From UBA7236 sp044227505 (lineage in GTDB: Bacteria; Bacteroidota; Bacteroidia; Chitinophagales; BACL12): a stretch of 64,000 nt of DNA. The notes below the pieces were generated by a model that was not told where the DNA came from, did not search any database, and saw only the letters and a list, made by a program, of their open reading frames with translations. Shown here one piece after another: positions 34,757-43,591 of the stretch. The stretch covers positions 1-64,000 of the forward strand of contig JBGAWP010000008.1 of the NCBI GenBank assembly GCA_044227505.1. Direction: 5' to 3'. Made by a program: the position numbers and the translations under genes. Position 1 is the stretch's first letter. Every line of letters starts with the position of its first letter.

Positions 34757-35629
34757 TCAAAATACATGTCTTTCAGCATGATATGAAGACCTGACAAGGG
34801 GTCCCGACTCCACATATTTGAATCCTTTTTGCAATCCTACCTCTTTATAATGATCAAACATTTCAGGGGTAACAAAATCTTTTACCTCCAGGTGCATTCT
34901 GGTTGGTTGTAAATATTGTCCCAAGGTAAGAATATCGCATCCATTAGCAACCAGATCATCCATAATTGCATATACTTCTTCCTTTGATTCGCCCAAACCC
35001 AGCATTACACCCGATTTTGTTCGTTTTCCAAATTGTTTGGTCCTCTTTATTTGTTCCAGACTCCTTTCGTATTTGGCCTGGGGCCTTACTAGTCTGTAAA
35101 GTCGCTGCACGGTTTCCATATTATGTGAAACCACCTCCTGACCCGGAGAGATCATTGTTATGAGAGCATCCCAGTTGGACTTTACGTCCGGGATCAATGT
35201 TTCAATCGTTGTTGCAGGAGATTGTTTTTTAATTTCTGTAACTGTTCTATTCCAAACAAAAGCACCTCTGTCGGCAAGCTCATCGCGATTGACGGAGGTT
35301 ATAACAGCATGTTTAACTTTCATAAGCCGTATGGCATCAGCAACGCGTTCCGGCTCTTCCAGGTCTAATTCTGTTGGCCTTCCTGTGGCTACAGCACAAA
35401 AAGAACAGGATCGGGTACAAACATTTCCCAAAATCATAAATGTTGCTGTTCCCTCACCCCAACATTCCCCCATATTCGGGCAATTCCCGCTTTCACAAAT
35501 GGTATGTAACTTATGATCGTCAACAATTTGCCTTACGTTGCGATAATTTTCGCCCGTAGGAAGTTTTACTTTGAGCCATTTTGGCTTTCTAATACGTTCA
35601 GGATTTTCTACAACTGCGAGTTCAATCAT
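34757..35629 (-). CDS. lipA: Lipoyl synthase
   Basis: A radical-SAM enzyme that inserts two sulfurs into octanoyl groups on lipoyl domains, giving lipoyl cofactor for pyruvate and 2-oxoglutarate dehydrogenases. 290 residues: auxiliary cluster cysteines in CESGNCPNMGEC (CxxxxCxxxxxC), radical-SAM motif CTRSCSFC (CxxxCxxC), KSGVMLGLGE, LTLGQYLQPT, and the conserved serine of GPLVRSSYHA, which ligates the auxiliary cluster. All cluster ligands are present. It is 15 bases after the outer-membrane protein gene, so both are probably on one transcript. Confidence 0.96.
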   Translation of the reverse strand: MIELAVVENPERIRKPKWLKVKLPTGENYRNVRQIVDDHKLHTICESGNCPNMGECWGEGTATFMILGNVCTRSCSFCAVATGRPTELDLEEPERVADAIRLMKVKHAVITSVNRDELADRGAFVWNRTVTEIKKQSPATTIETLIPDVKSNWDALITMISPGQEVVSHNMETVQRLYRLVRPQAKYERSLEQIKRTKQFGKRTKSGVMLGLGESKEEVYAIMDDLVANGCDILTLGQYLQPTRMHLEVKDFVTPEMFDHYKEVGLQKGFKYVESGPLVRSSYHAERHVF

Positions 35630-35644
35630 TTTTCATCAACATTT

Positions 35645-36460
35645 TTACCACTTCTTGCCAAATTGTAAACTCAAATATAAATAAACAAAATAGGGTTTAT
35701 TGCTATCAGAAATAAGAATGGGAATTTCTTTTAAATAAACTTCAGTTCCTAAACCTACCTCCATCGATTTTACAAAATCATCATAAGTTGCCCAATCAAA
35801 ATTAAATCCTGATTTAGCAAAAATACCGGGTGCAAATTTAATTTCATTAAAGCCAATACTAAAACCTGATGCGCCATAAATACTTGTGGCATCCAGAAAT
35901 AAACTCTCCGTTTCTGGAGTGTATTTTATTGCCCGGGTAAGATCATTACTCTCACCGGTGGTATTAAATATTTCGAGATAATAAGGTTTGATAAATCCTG
36001 CCGAAACTCCGCCGGCATAATTAAAACTAACCTGAAACCCACTCTTTTCGGCCTTTTCACCGATCATGAGTTTTTGACCGAGGGCAGCCTTAAGGTTAAA
36101 AAAGGAATTCTGTTTACCGTAGATAAATGGTTTTGGTGATTCAGGACCAATGGTAAATTCGTTTACGCGTTTGGCTTCTTTGGGGTCGTTGATAAATCCT
36201 AATTCAAAATAATAAACACGTTTTTTATCCAGGTTGATATCCTTGGTATAATCACCAAAAATGCTCCATCCTGCGGTGCTTAATTTTCCTCCGATACTAA
36301 ATTCATGTTCGTATCCAATACTTTTTGTTTTATTGGATGGAGAGGTGATTTTATTCAGAATTACCGGCTTTGAATTATTTTCAAGCGTTATTGTGGTATC
36401 CTGGCTATAACCCCGGGAAACCACTAAAACCATTAAAAAAAACACCAATCCACATTTCAT
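35645..36460 (-). CDS. Outer-membrane beta-barrel-like protein
   Basis: 271 residues with signal peptide MKCGLVFFLMVLVVSRGYSQ. The mature chain has amphipathic strands (HEFSIGGKLSTAGWSIFGDY, RVYYFELGFI, FQVSFNYAGGVSAG, FSIGFNEIKFAPGIFAKSGF) and ends in LYLSLQFGKKW, near the aromatic ending expected for barrel insertion. Its function is not known. It lies just upstream of lipA on the same strand, an arrangement I believe recurs in Bacteroidota but cannot verify here. Confidence 0.7.
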   Translation of the reverse strand: MKCGLVFFLMVLVVSRGYSQDTTITLENNSKPVILNKITSPSNKTKSIGYEHEFSIGGKLSTAGWSIFGDYTKDINLDKKRVYYFELGFINDPKEAKRVNEFTIGPESPKPFIYGKQNSFFNLKAALGQKLMIGEKAEKSGFQVSFNYAGGVSAGFIKPYYLEIFNTTGESNDLTRAIKYTPETESLFLDATSIYGASGFSIGFNEIKFAPGIFAKSGFNFDWATYDDFVKSMEVGLGTEVYLKEIPILISDSNKPYFVYLYLSLQFGKKW

Positions 36461-36517
36461 CGGATAATATTACGAATTTTGTTTGAGAATAGTTGCCAAC
36501 AGAAAAAAAAATTTGTC

Positions 36518-36925
36518 ATGGTTATATCAAAAGTAGTTTATTCCGGCGAATTAAGAACAATAGCCACACATTTATCCTCTTCCACCGAGATCTTTACGGA
36601 TGCCCCGCCCGATAATCAGGGTAAAGGGGAGGGATTTTCCCCTACTGATCTTGTGGCAACAGCAACGGCGAGTTGCATGTTGACCATTATGGGAATTGCA
36701 GCAAGAACTCACCATTTGCCTATTGAAGGAACCTCTGTGGAAGTAACTAAAATAATGGCCAACAATCCCAGAAGAATTGCGGAGATCCACTGCAGACTCA
36801 CAATTCCACCAATAGATTTAAGCGAAAAACAGAAACAAATATTGGAAATTGCAGCGCGAACTTGCCCTGTAATATTGAGTCTCAACGATGAAATAAAGAA
36901 GATCATTGAATTCACCTATCTGTAA
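36518..36925 (+). CDS. OsmC/Ohr family protein
   Basis: A peroxiredoxin-like thiol peroxidase family member, 135 residues. The two family cysteines are visible, in TASCMLTIMG and RTCPVILSL, as is GEGFSPTDLVATA. The OsmC fold reduces organic hydroperoxides with a dithiol reductant. The class is the small generic OsmC group rather than Ohr. The ATG at 36518 (MVISKVVYSGELR) was chosen over 36479 because it begins the family N-terminus. A strong hairpin follows. Confidence 0.9.
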   Translation: MVISKVVYSGELRTIATHLSSSTEIFTDAPPDNQGKGEGFSPTDLVATATASCMLTIMGIAARTHHLPIEGTSVEVTKIMANNPRRIAEIHCRLTIPPIDLSEKQKQILEIAARTCPVILSLNDEIKKIIEFTYL

Positions 36926-36930
36926 ACAGT

Positions 36931-36961
36931 AAAGCCTGATCAGGATAATTGATCAGGCTTT
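36931..36961. terminator. Terminator hairpin between convergent osmC and small lipoprotein genes
   Basis: A 12-bp perfect stem AAAGCCTGATCA/TGATCAGGCTTT with a 7-base loop, 6 bases after the OsmC stop codon. The U-tracts on both sides are short (three bases), so it may work in both directions with limited strength. Confidence 0.7.
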
Positions 36962-36982
36962 AAAATATTAATGAGATATTGA

Positions 36983-37132
36983 TCAGGTGTTGGTATCCAA
37001 CTTAACCCCGCCAACTTCTGTAATTTTATTAGGACAGCCTTCCTTAGAACCGCATGAACTCAATGAAAACGTTAAGATCACAGCTAATCCGGCTGCAAAA
37101 AAAACTTTGGAAATTGATACTGATTTAAACAT
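36983..37132 (-). CDS. Small lipoprotein (49 residues)
   Basis: A 49-codon frame on the minus strand reads a typical lipoprotein: MFKSVSISKVFFAAGLAVIL, then lipobox LSSC, then GSKEGCPNKITEVGGVKLDTNT. The signal peptide has a positive start, a hydrophobic core and a C at about residue 27. It is too short for many ORF callers. Function unknown. It is convergent with OsmC and divergent from mpl. Confidence 0.75.
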   Translation of the reverse strand: MFKSVSISKVFFAAGLAVILTFSLSSCGSKEGCPNKITEVGGVKLDTNT

Positions 37133-37288
37133 AGATGCAAAATTAGGAGGTTAACTTTAAAAATTGAGGAAAAGTTCAACCATTTCTTTCTTTTTAATAA
37201 CTAACGTAAAGTAACGCAATTTATTTCAAAATACACAATCCACAGTTACACATCCTGATGTATTGTTGCATTGTTTTATCTTCGGCAC

Positions 37289-38629
37289 ATGCAAATTCAC
37301 CTGATAGCAATTGGCGGTGCCGTTATGCACAATCTAGCCATAGCTTTAAAAACTAAAGGTTTGATCGTGACCGGTTCTGATGATGAAATTTTTGAACCTT
37401 CCTTATCCCGATTAAAGAAACATGGGTTATTACCGGAAAAACAGGGCTGGCATCCTGAAAATATTCATCCCGGATTAAGTGCAGTTATATTGGGAATGCA
37501 TGCCCGCGCCGATAATCCGGAATTACTGCGCGCAAAAGAATTAAACCTTACTGTTTATAGTTTCCCGGAATACATTTATGAGCAAAGTAAGGATAAGATC
37601 AGGGTTGCAGTTTGTGGAAGTCATGGCAAAACCACAATTACTTCCATGATCATGCATGTATTGAATAATCAAAACAAAAAGTTTGATTATTTGGTTGGTG
37701 CTCAGCTGGCAGGTTTTGAAACCATGGTGCAAATCAGCGATGCACCATTAATGATAATTGAGGGGGATGAATATTTTGCATCACCATTGGACAGGAGACC
37801 AAAATTTTTACATTATAAAGCTCAGATAACACTCATAAGCGGTATTGCCTGGGATCATTTTAATGTTTTTCCAACGTTCGAAAATTATTCCGATCAGTTT
37901 AAAATATTAATGGAGAGTTTATCGAAAGATCAATTATTAATATTGAATGAAGAAGATGAGAATATTAATGCACTTCTAAATAATGCTGAAGTTAATGCCG
38001 AAATAAAAAAATATTCAACACCCGATTATTTTTTAGAAAACAATATTTTTCATCTCCATTTTGAAAATAAAGTATATACGTTCGAAATTTTCGGAAGGCA
38101 CAATATGCAAAATATGGAAGCTGCCCGACTTGTTTGTAATGCACTTAACATAGAAAATCATATTTTTTATTCCGCGATGGAAACTTTTAAAGGTGCAGCA
38201 AAAAGATTGGAAATATTATTTAAAAATGACAAATGCACTGTTTTTCGCGACTTTGCGCATGCACCTTCCAAAGTACTTGCCACTGTAAATGCAGTAAAGG
38301 AGCAATATCCCGAAAGAACATTGGTTGCATGTCTCGAACTGCATACCTTCAGCAGTTTAAATAAAACTTTTATTACCCATTATAAAAATACCATGAACAA
38401 TGCAGATGTGAAGATCGTTTATTTCAATCCGCACACTGTGGAATTAAAAAAATTACCCGAATTGATGCCTGAGGAAGTAAAACAATTTTTTAACGATGAT
38501 ACCTTGCAGGTTATTAATAATTCCACACAACTTGCCAAACTGCTAAAAACGTTAAAGAATGTGAATACAAATTTTCTTTTAATGAGTTCAGGAAACTTTG
38601 ATAACCTTGATTTTACTATTTTGGCATAA
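37289..38629 (+). CDS. mpl: Murein peptide ligase Mpl
   Basis: UDP-N-acetylmuramate:L-alanyl-gamma-D-glutamyl-meso-diaminopimelate ligase, which returns recycled peptidoglycan tripeptide to UDP-MurNAc. A Mur-ligase of 446 residues: N-terminal IHLIAIGGAVMHNLA, ATP-binding CGSHGKTTITSMI, EGDEYFASPLDRRPKFLHY, HFNVFPTFENY, GRHNMQN and FRDFAHAPSKV. Mur ligases carry the DHFNVF/DHAHHP blocks that appear here as DHFNVF and FAHAP. The ATG at 37289 (MQIHLIAIGG) is preferred over that at 37271. Confidence 0.92.
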   Translation: MQIHLIAIGGAVMHNLAIALKTKGLIVTGSDDEIFEPSLSRLKKHGLLPEKQGWHPENIHPGLSAVILGMHARADNPELLRAKELNLTVYSFPEYIYEQSKDKIRVAVCGSHGKTTITSMIMHVLNNQNKKFDYLVGAQLAGFETMVQISDAPLMIIEGDEYFASPLDRRPKFLHYKAQITLISGIAWDHFNVFPTFENYSDQFKILMESLSKDQLLILNEEDENINALLNNAEVNAEIKKYSTPDYFLENNIFHLHFENKVYTFEIFGRHNMQNMEAARLVCNALNIENHIFYSAMETFKGAAKRLEILFKNDKCTVFRDFAHAPSKVLATVNAVKEQYPERTLVACLELHTFSSLNKTFITHYKNTMNNADVKIVYFNPHTVELKKLPELMPEEVKQFFNDDTLQVINNSTQLAKLLKTLKNVNTNFLLMSSGNFDNLDFTILA

Positions 38630-38634
38630 ATTTG
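38607..38634 (+). promoter_or_regulatory. Bacteroidota promoter inside the end of mpl
   Basis: TTG (38607-38609), a 17-base spacer and TAAATTTG (38627-38634) match the consensus exactly. The -7 box overlaps the mpl stop codon. Transcription would start near 38640, leaving only a few bases before the exonuclease ATG at 38644. Confidence 0.6.
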
Positions 38635-38643
38635 CCGATATAT

Positions 38644-39414
38644 ATGTTAAAACTTGATAAACCATTAGCTTTTATTGACCTTGAAACAACAGGAATAAAC
38701 CTAAGCAGCGACCGAATTGTAGAGATAAGCATCTTGAAAATTATGCCTGATGGCAGTCAGCAGTCCAAAACTATGCGCATTAATCCGGAAATGCATATTC
38801 CTGAAGCATCCTCCGTTTTTCATGGAATTTTTGATGCTGATGTGAAGGATGCACCAAAATTTAAGGATGTGGCGATTGAATTGCGCGATTTCTTAAATAA
38901 TTGTGATCTGGCTGGATATAATTCAAATAAATTTGACATTCCGATGCTTGCGGAAGAATTTTTAAGAACGGATACCGGTTTTGATGAAAACAGGCGTTAT
39001 ATAGATGTGATGCGTATTTTTACGTTAATGGAAAAAAGAACACTGGAAGCAGCCTATAAGTTTTTTTGTAACAAGGAATTAATTGATGCGCACAGTGCCG
39101 AAGCAGATGTAAGAGCAACCTATGAGGTATTGGAAGGTCAACTGGAAATGTATAAAGATCAATTAAAAAACGACGTGCAATCATTACATGAATTTACCAA
39201 GGATGGAGATTTTGTTGATTTTGGCCGAAGAATGATCCTGAAAGATGGAGTGGAATATTTTAATTTTGGAAAATATAATGGTCAGTCTTGTGTTGAAGTA
39301 TATAAACGAGAACCCCAATATTTTGATTGGATATATAAAAGTGACTTCTCGCTGCATACTAAATTAAAATTAAAAATGATTGAGTTCAAAATTAAAAATC
39401 CAAAAATAAATTAA
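38644..39414 (+). CDS. DnaQ-like 3'-5' exonuclease
   Basis: A DEDD-family exonuclease of 256 residues. Exo I is in FIDLETTG, Exo II in GYNSNKFDIPML and Exo III in HSAEADVRAT (DEDDh type, histidine at HSAEAD). The C-terminal 60 residues (FNFGKYNGQSCVEVYKREPQYFDWI) form the small extra domain seen in ExoX-like and many Bacteroidota DnaQ homologues. A role in proofreading or repair is likely, but no polymerase neighbour supports a choice. The ATG at 38644 is 12 bases after an earlier in-frame ATG and follows the promoter better. Confidence 0.9.
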   Translation: MLKLDKPLAFIDLETTGINLSSDRIVEISILKIMPDGSQQSKTMRINPEMHIPEASSVFHGIFDADVKDAPKFKDVAIELRDFLNNCDLAGYNSNKFDIPMLAEEFLRTDTGFDENRRYIDVMRIFTLMEKRTLEAAYKFFCNKELIDAHSAEADVRATYEVLEGQLEMYKDQLKNDVQSLHEFTKDGDFVDFGRRMILKDGVEYFNFGKYNGQSCVEVYKREPQYFDWIYKSDFSLHTKLKLKMIEFKIKNPKIN

Positions 39415-39416
39415 CG

Positions 39417-40160
39417 TTGCCCTCTTCACTTATCGTCATACCTACTTATAATGAACAGGCAAATATTGCCGAAATGGTTCATGCTGTTTTGAGTTTACCG
39501 GAACAATTGCATGTGCTGATAATTGACGATAATTCGCCTGACGGAACAGCTAAGGAAGTGGAACAATTAATTAATAAATATCCCGGAAGATTATTTCTGC
39601 AAACAAGACCAGGTAAACTTGGTTTGGGCACTGCATATATAGCTGGTTTTAAATGGGCATTAAAAAACAATTATGAATTTATTGTGGAGATGGATGCTGA
39701 TTTTTCACATAAACCATCTGACCTTCCAAGATTATTACAAGCATGCCAAAATGGCGCTGATGTTGTGATAGGTTCACGGTATGTAAAAAACGGAAATGTG
39801 GAGGACTGGCCATTAAACAGAATATTATTATCCAAAGGTGCTTCCCTTTATGTAAGAATGATAACAGGTATGCCGGTTAAAGATACTACGGCCGGATTTG
39901 TTTGCTATAAAAAGAAGGTGCTCGAAACTATTGACCTCGATAAAATAAAATTTATTGGTTATGCATTTCAGATCGAACTGAAATTTGCTGCATGGAAATG
40001 TGGCTTCACATTATTGGAATTACCGATTACCTTTAAAGATCGTGAAAAGGGAATTTCAAAAATGAGCAGTGGAATTTTTAAGGAAGCGGTATACGGTGTG
40101 ATAAAAATGAAGTGGAAAAGTTTTGGAAATTCCTATAAAAAACAAATCGCACATGAATAA
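39417..40160 (+). CDS. Polyprenol-phosphate mannosyltransferase-like GT2
   Basis: A family 2 glycosyltransferase, 247 residues, like dolichol-phosphate mannose synthase, which moves a sugar from a nucleotide to a lipid-phosphate carrier. Motifs: VIPTYNEQANI, LIIDDNSPDGTA, EMDADFSHKP (DxD metal site), GSRYVKNG and YAFQIELKFAAWK. No C-terminal membrane domain, so it is the soluble class. It starts with TTG two bases after the exonuclease stop, with no ATG or GTG nearby that fits the family N-terminus. It overlaps corA by 8 bases. Confidence 0.9.
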   Translation: MPSSLIVIPTYNEQANIAEMVHAVLSLPEQLHVLIIDDNSPDGTAKEVEQLINKYPGRLFLQTRPGKLGLGTAYIAGFKWALKNNYEFIVEMDADFSHKPSDLPRLLQACQNGADVVIGSRYVKNGNVEDWPLNRILLSKGASLYVRMITGMPVKDTTAGFVCYKKKVLETIDLDKIKFIGYAFQIELKFAAWKCGFTLLELPITFKDREKGISKMSSGIFKEAVYGVIKMKWKSFGNSYKKQIAHE

Positions 40161-41247
40161 GGCTACCAAAAAACCGGTTACCGGGCGTTTAAAAAAAAAT
40201 ATTCATCGCCATAAATCCGGATTGCCTCCAGGAACTCCCGTTTATACGGGAAGTAAACGCGATACTGAATTCAGCGTTAGCATTATCAATTTTAATGAAA
40301 CAAGTTTTACGGAAGAAAATTTTTCGATCGGGGATAATTATCTCGTAAAACCACCAAAAGATTTTGTTTCCTGGATAAATATAAACGGATTACATAATGA
40401 AAAAATAATTGCCGAGATTGGGGCTTTTTATAAACTTCACAATCTGATTCAGGAAGATATTCTCAATGTATTTCAATTACCAAAAGTGGATGAATACACG
40501 GAGGATGATATCATTTATGTAACCCTAAATGAATTTTATTTTGAAGCCGATAAATTACAACGGGATCAGATAAGCATTATTCTCGGCTCAGGATTTGTAT
40601 TAACCTTTCAGGAAGATGAAGGTGATTATTTTGAGGTTTTGCGCGACAGAATACGAACCGGAAAAGGAAGAATGCGCAAAAAAGGTTCTGATTATCTAAT
40701 GTATGCATTAATAGATGCAATAGTTGACAGTTATTTTATTGTTCTTGATCACTATTCATCAGAACTTGACAAAATTGAGAACAATATTTTTGTTCAGAAA
40801 AATAAAAATCATTTGACCGACATTCATAATATCAGCAAAGATTTTATTTACTTACGACGAAGCATAGCTCCCCTTCGGGAAGTGATCTTTAAATTGATGA
40901 AGGAAGACATTATATTAATAGAACCAGATTCTAAACATTTCCTTCGCGATTTACAGGATCATGTTAACCAGGTAGTGAACCAGATCGATACCGACCGCGA
41001 ATATCTGGCCGGACTTGTACAAACAAATATGGCAAATATGAACAGTCATATGAATGAGATAATCAAGGTGCTGACCTTGATTTCGGCCATTTTTATCCCT
41101 TTAACTTTCCTTGTTGGTGTTTATGGCATGAACTTTGAAAATCTGCCAGAACTCACATGGCAATATGGTTATGCTGGGGTTTGGGCTGTTATGATCATCA
41201 TTACGATCATTCAGTTCATTATTTATAAGAAAAAAAAGTGGTTATAA
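40153..41247 (+). CDS. corA: CorA-type magnesium/cobalt transporter
   Basis: A pentameric Mg2+ channel of the inner membrane, 364 residues. The large N-terminal cytosolic domain (about 1-300) has a long alpha-helical stalk (DKIENNIFVQKNKNHL..). Two membrane helices follow, the first ending in the signature YGMNFENLPEL and the second being WAVMIIITIIQFIIY, then a lysine-rich tail. The ATG at 40153 (MNKATKKPVTG) overlaps the stop codon of the glycosyltransferase (ATGAATAA), a coupling arrangement. The upstream TTG would run further into that gene. Confidence 0.95.
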   Translation: MNKATKKPVTGRLKKNIHRHKSGLPPGTPVYTGSKRDTEFSVSIINFNETSFTEENFSIGDNYLVKPPKDFVSWININGLHNEKIIAEIGAFYKLHNLIQEDILNVFQLPKVDEYTEDDIIYVTLNEFYFEADKLQRDQISIILGSGFVLTFQEDEGDYFEVLRDRIRTGKGRMRKKGSDYLMYALIDAIVDSYFIVLDHYSSELDKIENNIFVQKNKNHLTDIHNISKDFIYLRRSIAPLREVIFKLMKEDIILIEPDSKHFLRDLQDHVNQVVNQIDTDREYLAGLVQTNMANMNSHMNEIIKVLTLISAIFIPLTFLVGVYGMNFENLPELTWQYGYAGVWAVMIIITIIQFIIYKKKKWL

Positions 41248-41277
41248 CACATTCATTTATTACTTAATTTTACAATT

Positions 41278-42069
41278 ATGAAAAAACTTACACTCTCTGT
41301 TGTTTTTGTATGCACAGCCTTTTCTCTCATGGCACAAACCACACACCCTGTTAAGAATTCGGCGGTGTTTTTCGGTCTGAATTTCGATCTTGGTATTCCT
41401 ATGAACGATTTTAAGACCTATAACGATGAAGTAGCTGTTGGCGGTGGATTTAATTTGTTTTTCCAACCTTCGGTTAAAATTCCGGTTTTAGTAGGTTTTG
41501 ACCTGGCATTTATGAATAACGGTTTTAAAACCGAGGACAAAACCCTCACGGCAGATATTGTTGTTGATGGTGTTATCATTGATCAGTTGTTGTTTCCCAT
41601 GCGCATCGAAACTTCCAATATGATTTCTACCGGTCATTTGAATTTACGTGTTCAGTCGCCTACCAAATTTTTTAAACCTTATATAGATGGAATTATAGGA
41701 TTTAATAATTTTTCAACTACCACTTCTATTTATGATGAATCGGAAGAATATTATTTGAGTGAAGAGGATAATCCGCTGATCACCAGTTCAAAACAGAATT
41801 CCGATTGGACCTTTAGTTATGGTGGCGCTGCAGGCCTGATGATAGAATTGAATGAAAATATGCTAATTGACCTTAGGGTTGCCTATTCCCTAGGCGGAAA
41901 TGCGTCTTACTTTGTAGAAGATGATATAGATGAGTGGGAAGTGGTTTTTAATACCATACCTACAACTCAGGAAGATGTAGATGAGGAAGATATTTCAATC
42001 GCTGCCTTTCCAAAAGAATCAAAAACAGATATGATATTGGGCTCGGTTGGTATTACTTTCAAATTCTGA
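41278..42069 (+). CDS. Outer-membrane beta-barrel-like protein
   Basis: 263 residues with signal peptide MKKLTLSVVFVCTAFSLMAQ. The mature part has barrel-like strands (VGGGFNLFFQPSVKIPVLVG, STGHLNLRVQSP, FSYGGAAGLMIE, MLIDLRVAYSLGGN), a long acidic loop near residues 155-170, and ends with LGSVGITFKF, the phenylalanine end expected for barrels. Function unknown. A terminator with stem and T-tract follows. Confidence 0.75.
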   Translation: MKKLTLSVVFVCTAFSLMAQTTHPVKNSAVFFGLNFDLGIPMNDFKTYNDEVAVGGGFNLFFQPSVKIPVLVGFDLAFMNNGFKTEDKTLTADIVVDGVIIDQLLFPMRIETSNMISTGHLNLRVQSPTKFFKPYIDGIIGFNNFSTTTSIYDESEEYYLSEEDNPLITSSKQNSDWTFSYGGAAGLMIELNENMLIDLRVAYSLGGNASYFVEDDIDEWEVVFNTIPTTQEDVDEEDISIAAFPKESKTDMILGSVGITFKF

Positions 42070-42090
42070 CAATACCATGATATTTACAGA

Positions 42091-42118
42091 AAGGCTGCCT
42101 AAAGAGGTGGCCTTTTTT
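42091..42118 (+). terminator. Terminator after the outer-membrane protein gene
   Basis: A 9-bp stem AAGGCTGCC/GGTGGCCTT with two G-U pairs, a 6-base loop and a T-tract. Confidence 0.75.
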
Positions 42119-42183
42119 ATTAAAATTGCCCTCTAATTACATCTATACCAATATATTAAGTAGATTCGTTAGAAGATTACAAC

Positions 42184-42810
42184 ATGATAACGAGCAAACA
42201 CCCGGCTACAAGAAATTTGAATATTGTTTATACAATTATTGTTGTATTGTGTCTGGCAATTGCATTATTTATTTTACAAGCGCTGAATTTAGTTTTTCCC
42301 GATGCATCAAAATATCAGGTAGGAACTCCAATTGATTCATTAAATCACGTGGTAGTTTATTATAACGGAGAAACATCCAATGTAACTGCAAGAAATATTT
42401 CTAAGGATGGATATAATATCGGATTACAATGGCAATGTGTTGAATTTGTAAAAAGATATTATTACGAACACTTTAATCATGTAATGCCAAATCCCGGTGG
42501 CAATGCAAAAGATATTTTCGACCATAAACTTCCGGATGCATCCTATAATGAAAAAAGAGATCTTGTTCAATATTCAAATCCGAGTTTAAAAAAACCTGCT
42601 GTTGATGATATTTTAGTTTTTGACGGACATATTGGAAATAAGTACGGGCATATCGCAATAATTTCTGCGGTATATGAAAATAAAATTGAGATCATTTCCC
42701 AAAACGCAGGCCCTGATTCACCAAGCAGGGAAGAATTGAAATTGGTTTTAATAAATGGAAAATGGAAGGTGATGAATAGAAGGGTGCTTGGTTGGATGAG
42801 GATTGAGTAA
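42184..42810 (+). CDS. Membrane-anchored CHAP-domain amidase
   Basis: 208 residues. An N-terminal membrane anchor (IVYTIIVVLCLAIALFILQA, about 14-33) places the rest in the periplasm. The CHAP domain follows with catalytic cysteine in LQWQCVEFVKRYY (about 85), PAVDDILVFDG and the histidine in YGHIAIIS. Such proteins cut peptide crosslinks in peptidoglycan or related amides. The role here is inferred from fold only. Confidence 0.85.
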   Translation: MITSKHPATRNLNIVYTIIVVLCLAIALFILQALNLVFPDASKYQVGTPIDSLNHVVVYYNGETSNVTARNISKDGYNIGLQWQCVEFVKRYYYEHFNHVMPNPGGNAKDIFDHKLPDASYNEKRDLVQYSNPSLKKPAVDDILVFDGHIGNKYGHIAIISAVYENKIEIISQNAGPDSPSREELKLVLINGKWKVMNRRVLGWMRIE

Positions 42811-42811
42811 A

Positions 42812-42906
42812 AAGATTCGAAGGGAGAAGATTCGAACCTGACTGCCGGCAGGGGGTAGGGTTCTAGGGATCTAAGGAAGTAGGGGTTGGTAAAGGTTGAA
42901 AAAGGG
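42812..42906. repeat. AGATTCGAAGGG dispersed repeat, copy 1
   Basis: AAGATTCGAAGGGAGAAGATTCGAA, a CTGCCGGCAG palindrome, then GGTTCTAGGGATCTAAGGAAG and GGTTGAAAAAGGGCG. The same ordered set of words occurs at 59975-60135 and, inverted, at 60715-60815, so this is a dispersed repeat about 95-160 bp long. Confidence 0.75.
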
Positions 42907-42993
42907 CGCGGATCTAGTGTCCCCACAGTGTCAACTCACGCAAATAAAAAATCAATTAAGTCCGTGAGCGACTGTAGGGATAGTTAGTGTTCA

Positions 42994-43028
42994 TAAAAAA
43001 AAACCGCAGACACTCCTATCTGCGGTTT
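42994..43028 (-). terminator. Terminator of the DUF4252 gene
   Basis: A 10-bp perfect stem AAACCGCAGA/TCTGCGGTTT with an 8-base loop and at least six A before it, which form the U-tract on the minus strand. Confidence 0.8.
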
Positions 43029-43066
43029 GGGAAGCTTATTGCTTCGGTCTATGAATAGTATTCAGT

Positions 43067-43564
43067 TTAATTAGCTGCTAACTCGTTGGTGAGCTTTGTA
43101 ATATCTTCCAGGGATAATCTGCAATGCATTTTTACATAAACAAATGTTTCACCGGGTTCATCTACTAATACCACTAATCGTTTTATTTTTCCGCGTTTGT
43201 TTTCACGAATACTTAAGTTAACATTCGCATCTTCACTTTTTACACTAACCAGTTCTTCGAAATTGTGTTTTTCCATTCTGTTTAATTTGCGTGTCATCTT
43301 TTTATCGGACTTATCACTATAATATTCTCCTTCGCGAATGGAAACTGTGATACCACCAAATTTGCGCATTAGTTCAACTGCTGCTGCCTCCTCTCCTTCC
43401 ACATGATCTTCCGCAATTTCAGCAACCATTTTTACAAGAAATCCGGGTATCCATAAATTTAATTTAGTGGAATTATCGTCAAATTTCGGAGCTTCTGATG
43501 CAAATGTTTTACCGGAAAATGTCATCAGCAATAAAACCGGTAATAGTAGTAGTAGCTTTTTCAT
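43067..43564 (-). CDS. DUF4252 exported protein (second of a pair)
   Basis: 165 residues. Signal peptide MKKLLLLLPVLLLMTFSGKTFA and a DUF4252 domain: LVKMVAEIAEDH, ELMRKFGGITVSIREGEYYSDKS, LVVLVDEPGETFVYVKMHCRLSLEDITKL. The family's function is unknown. It resembles the neighbouring protein (43592-44122) and follows it by 27 bases, so the two form a two-gene operon of paralogues. Its terminator is at 42994-43028. Confidence 0.85.
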   Translation of the reverse strand: MKKLLLLLPVLLLMTFSGKTFASEAPKFDDNSTKLNLWIPGFLVKMVAEIAEDHVEGEEAAAVELMRKFGGITVSIREGEYYSDKSDKKMTRKLNRMEKHNFEELVSVKSEDANVNLSIRENKRGKIKRLVVLVDEPGETFVYVKMHCRLSLEDITKLTNELAAN

Positions 43565-43591
43565 ATCTTTTTTTGTTTTAGTAAAAACGAA

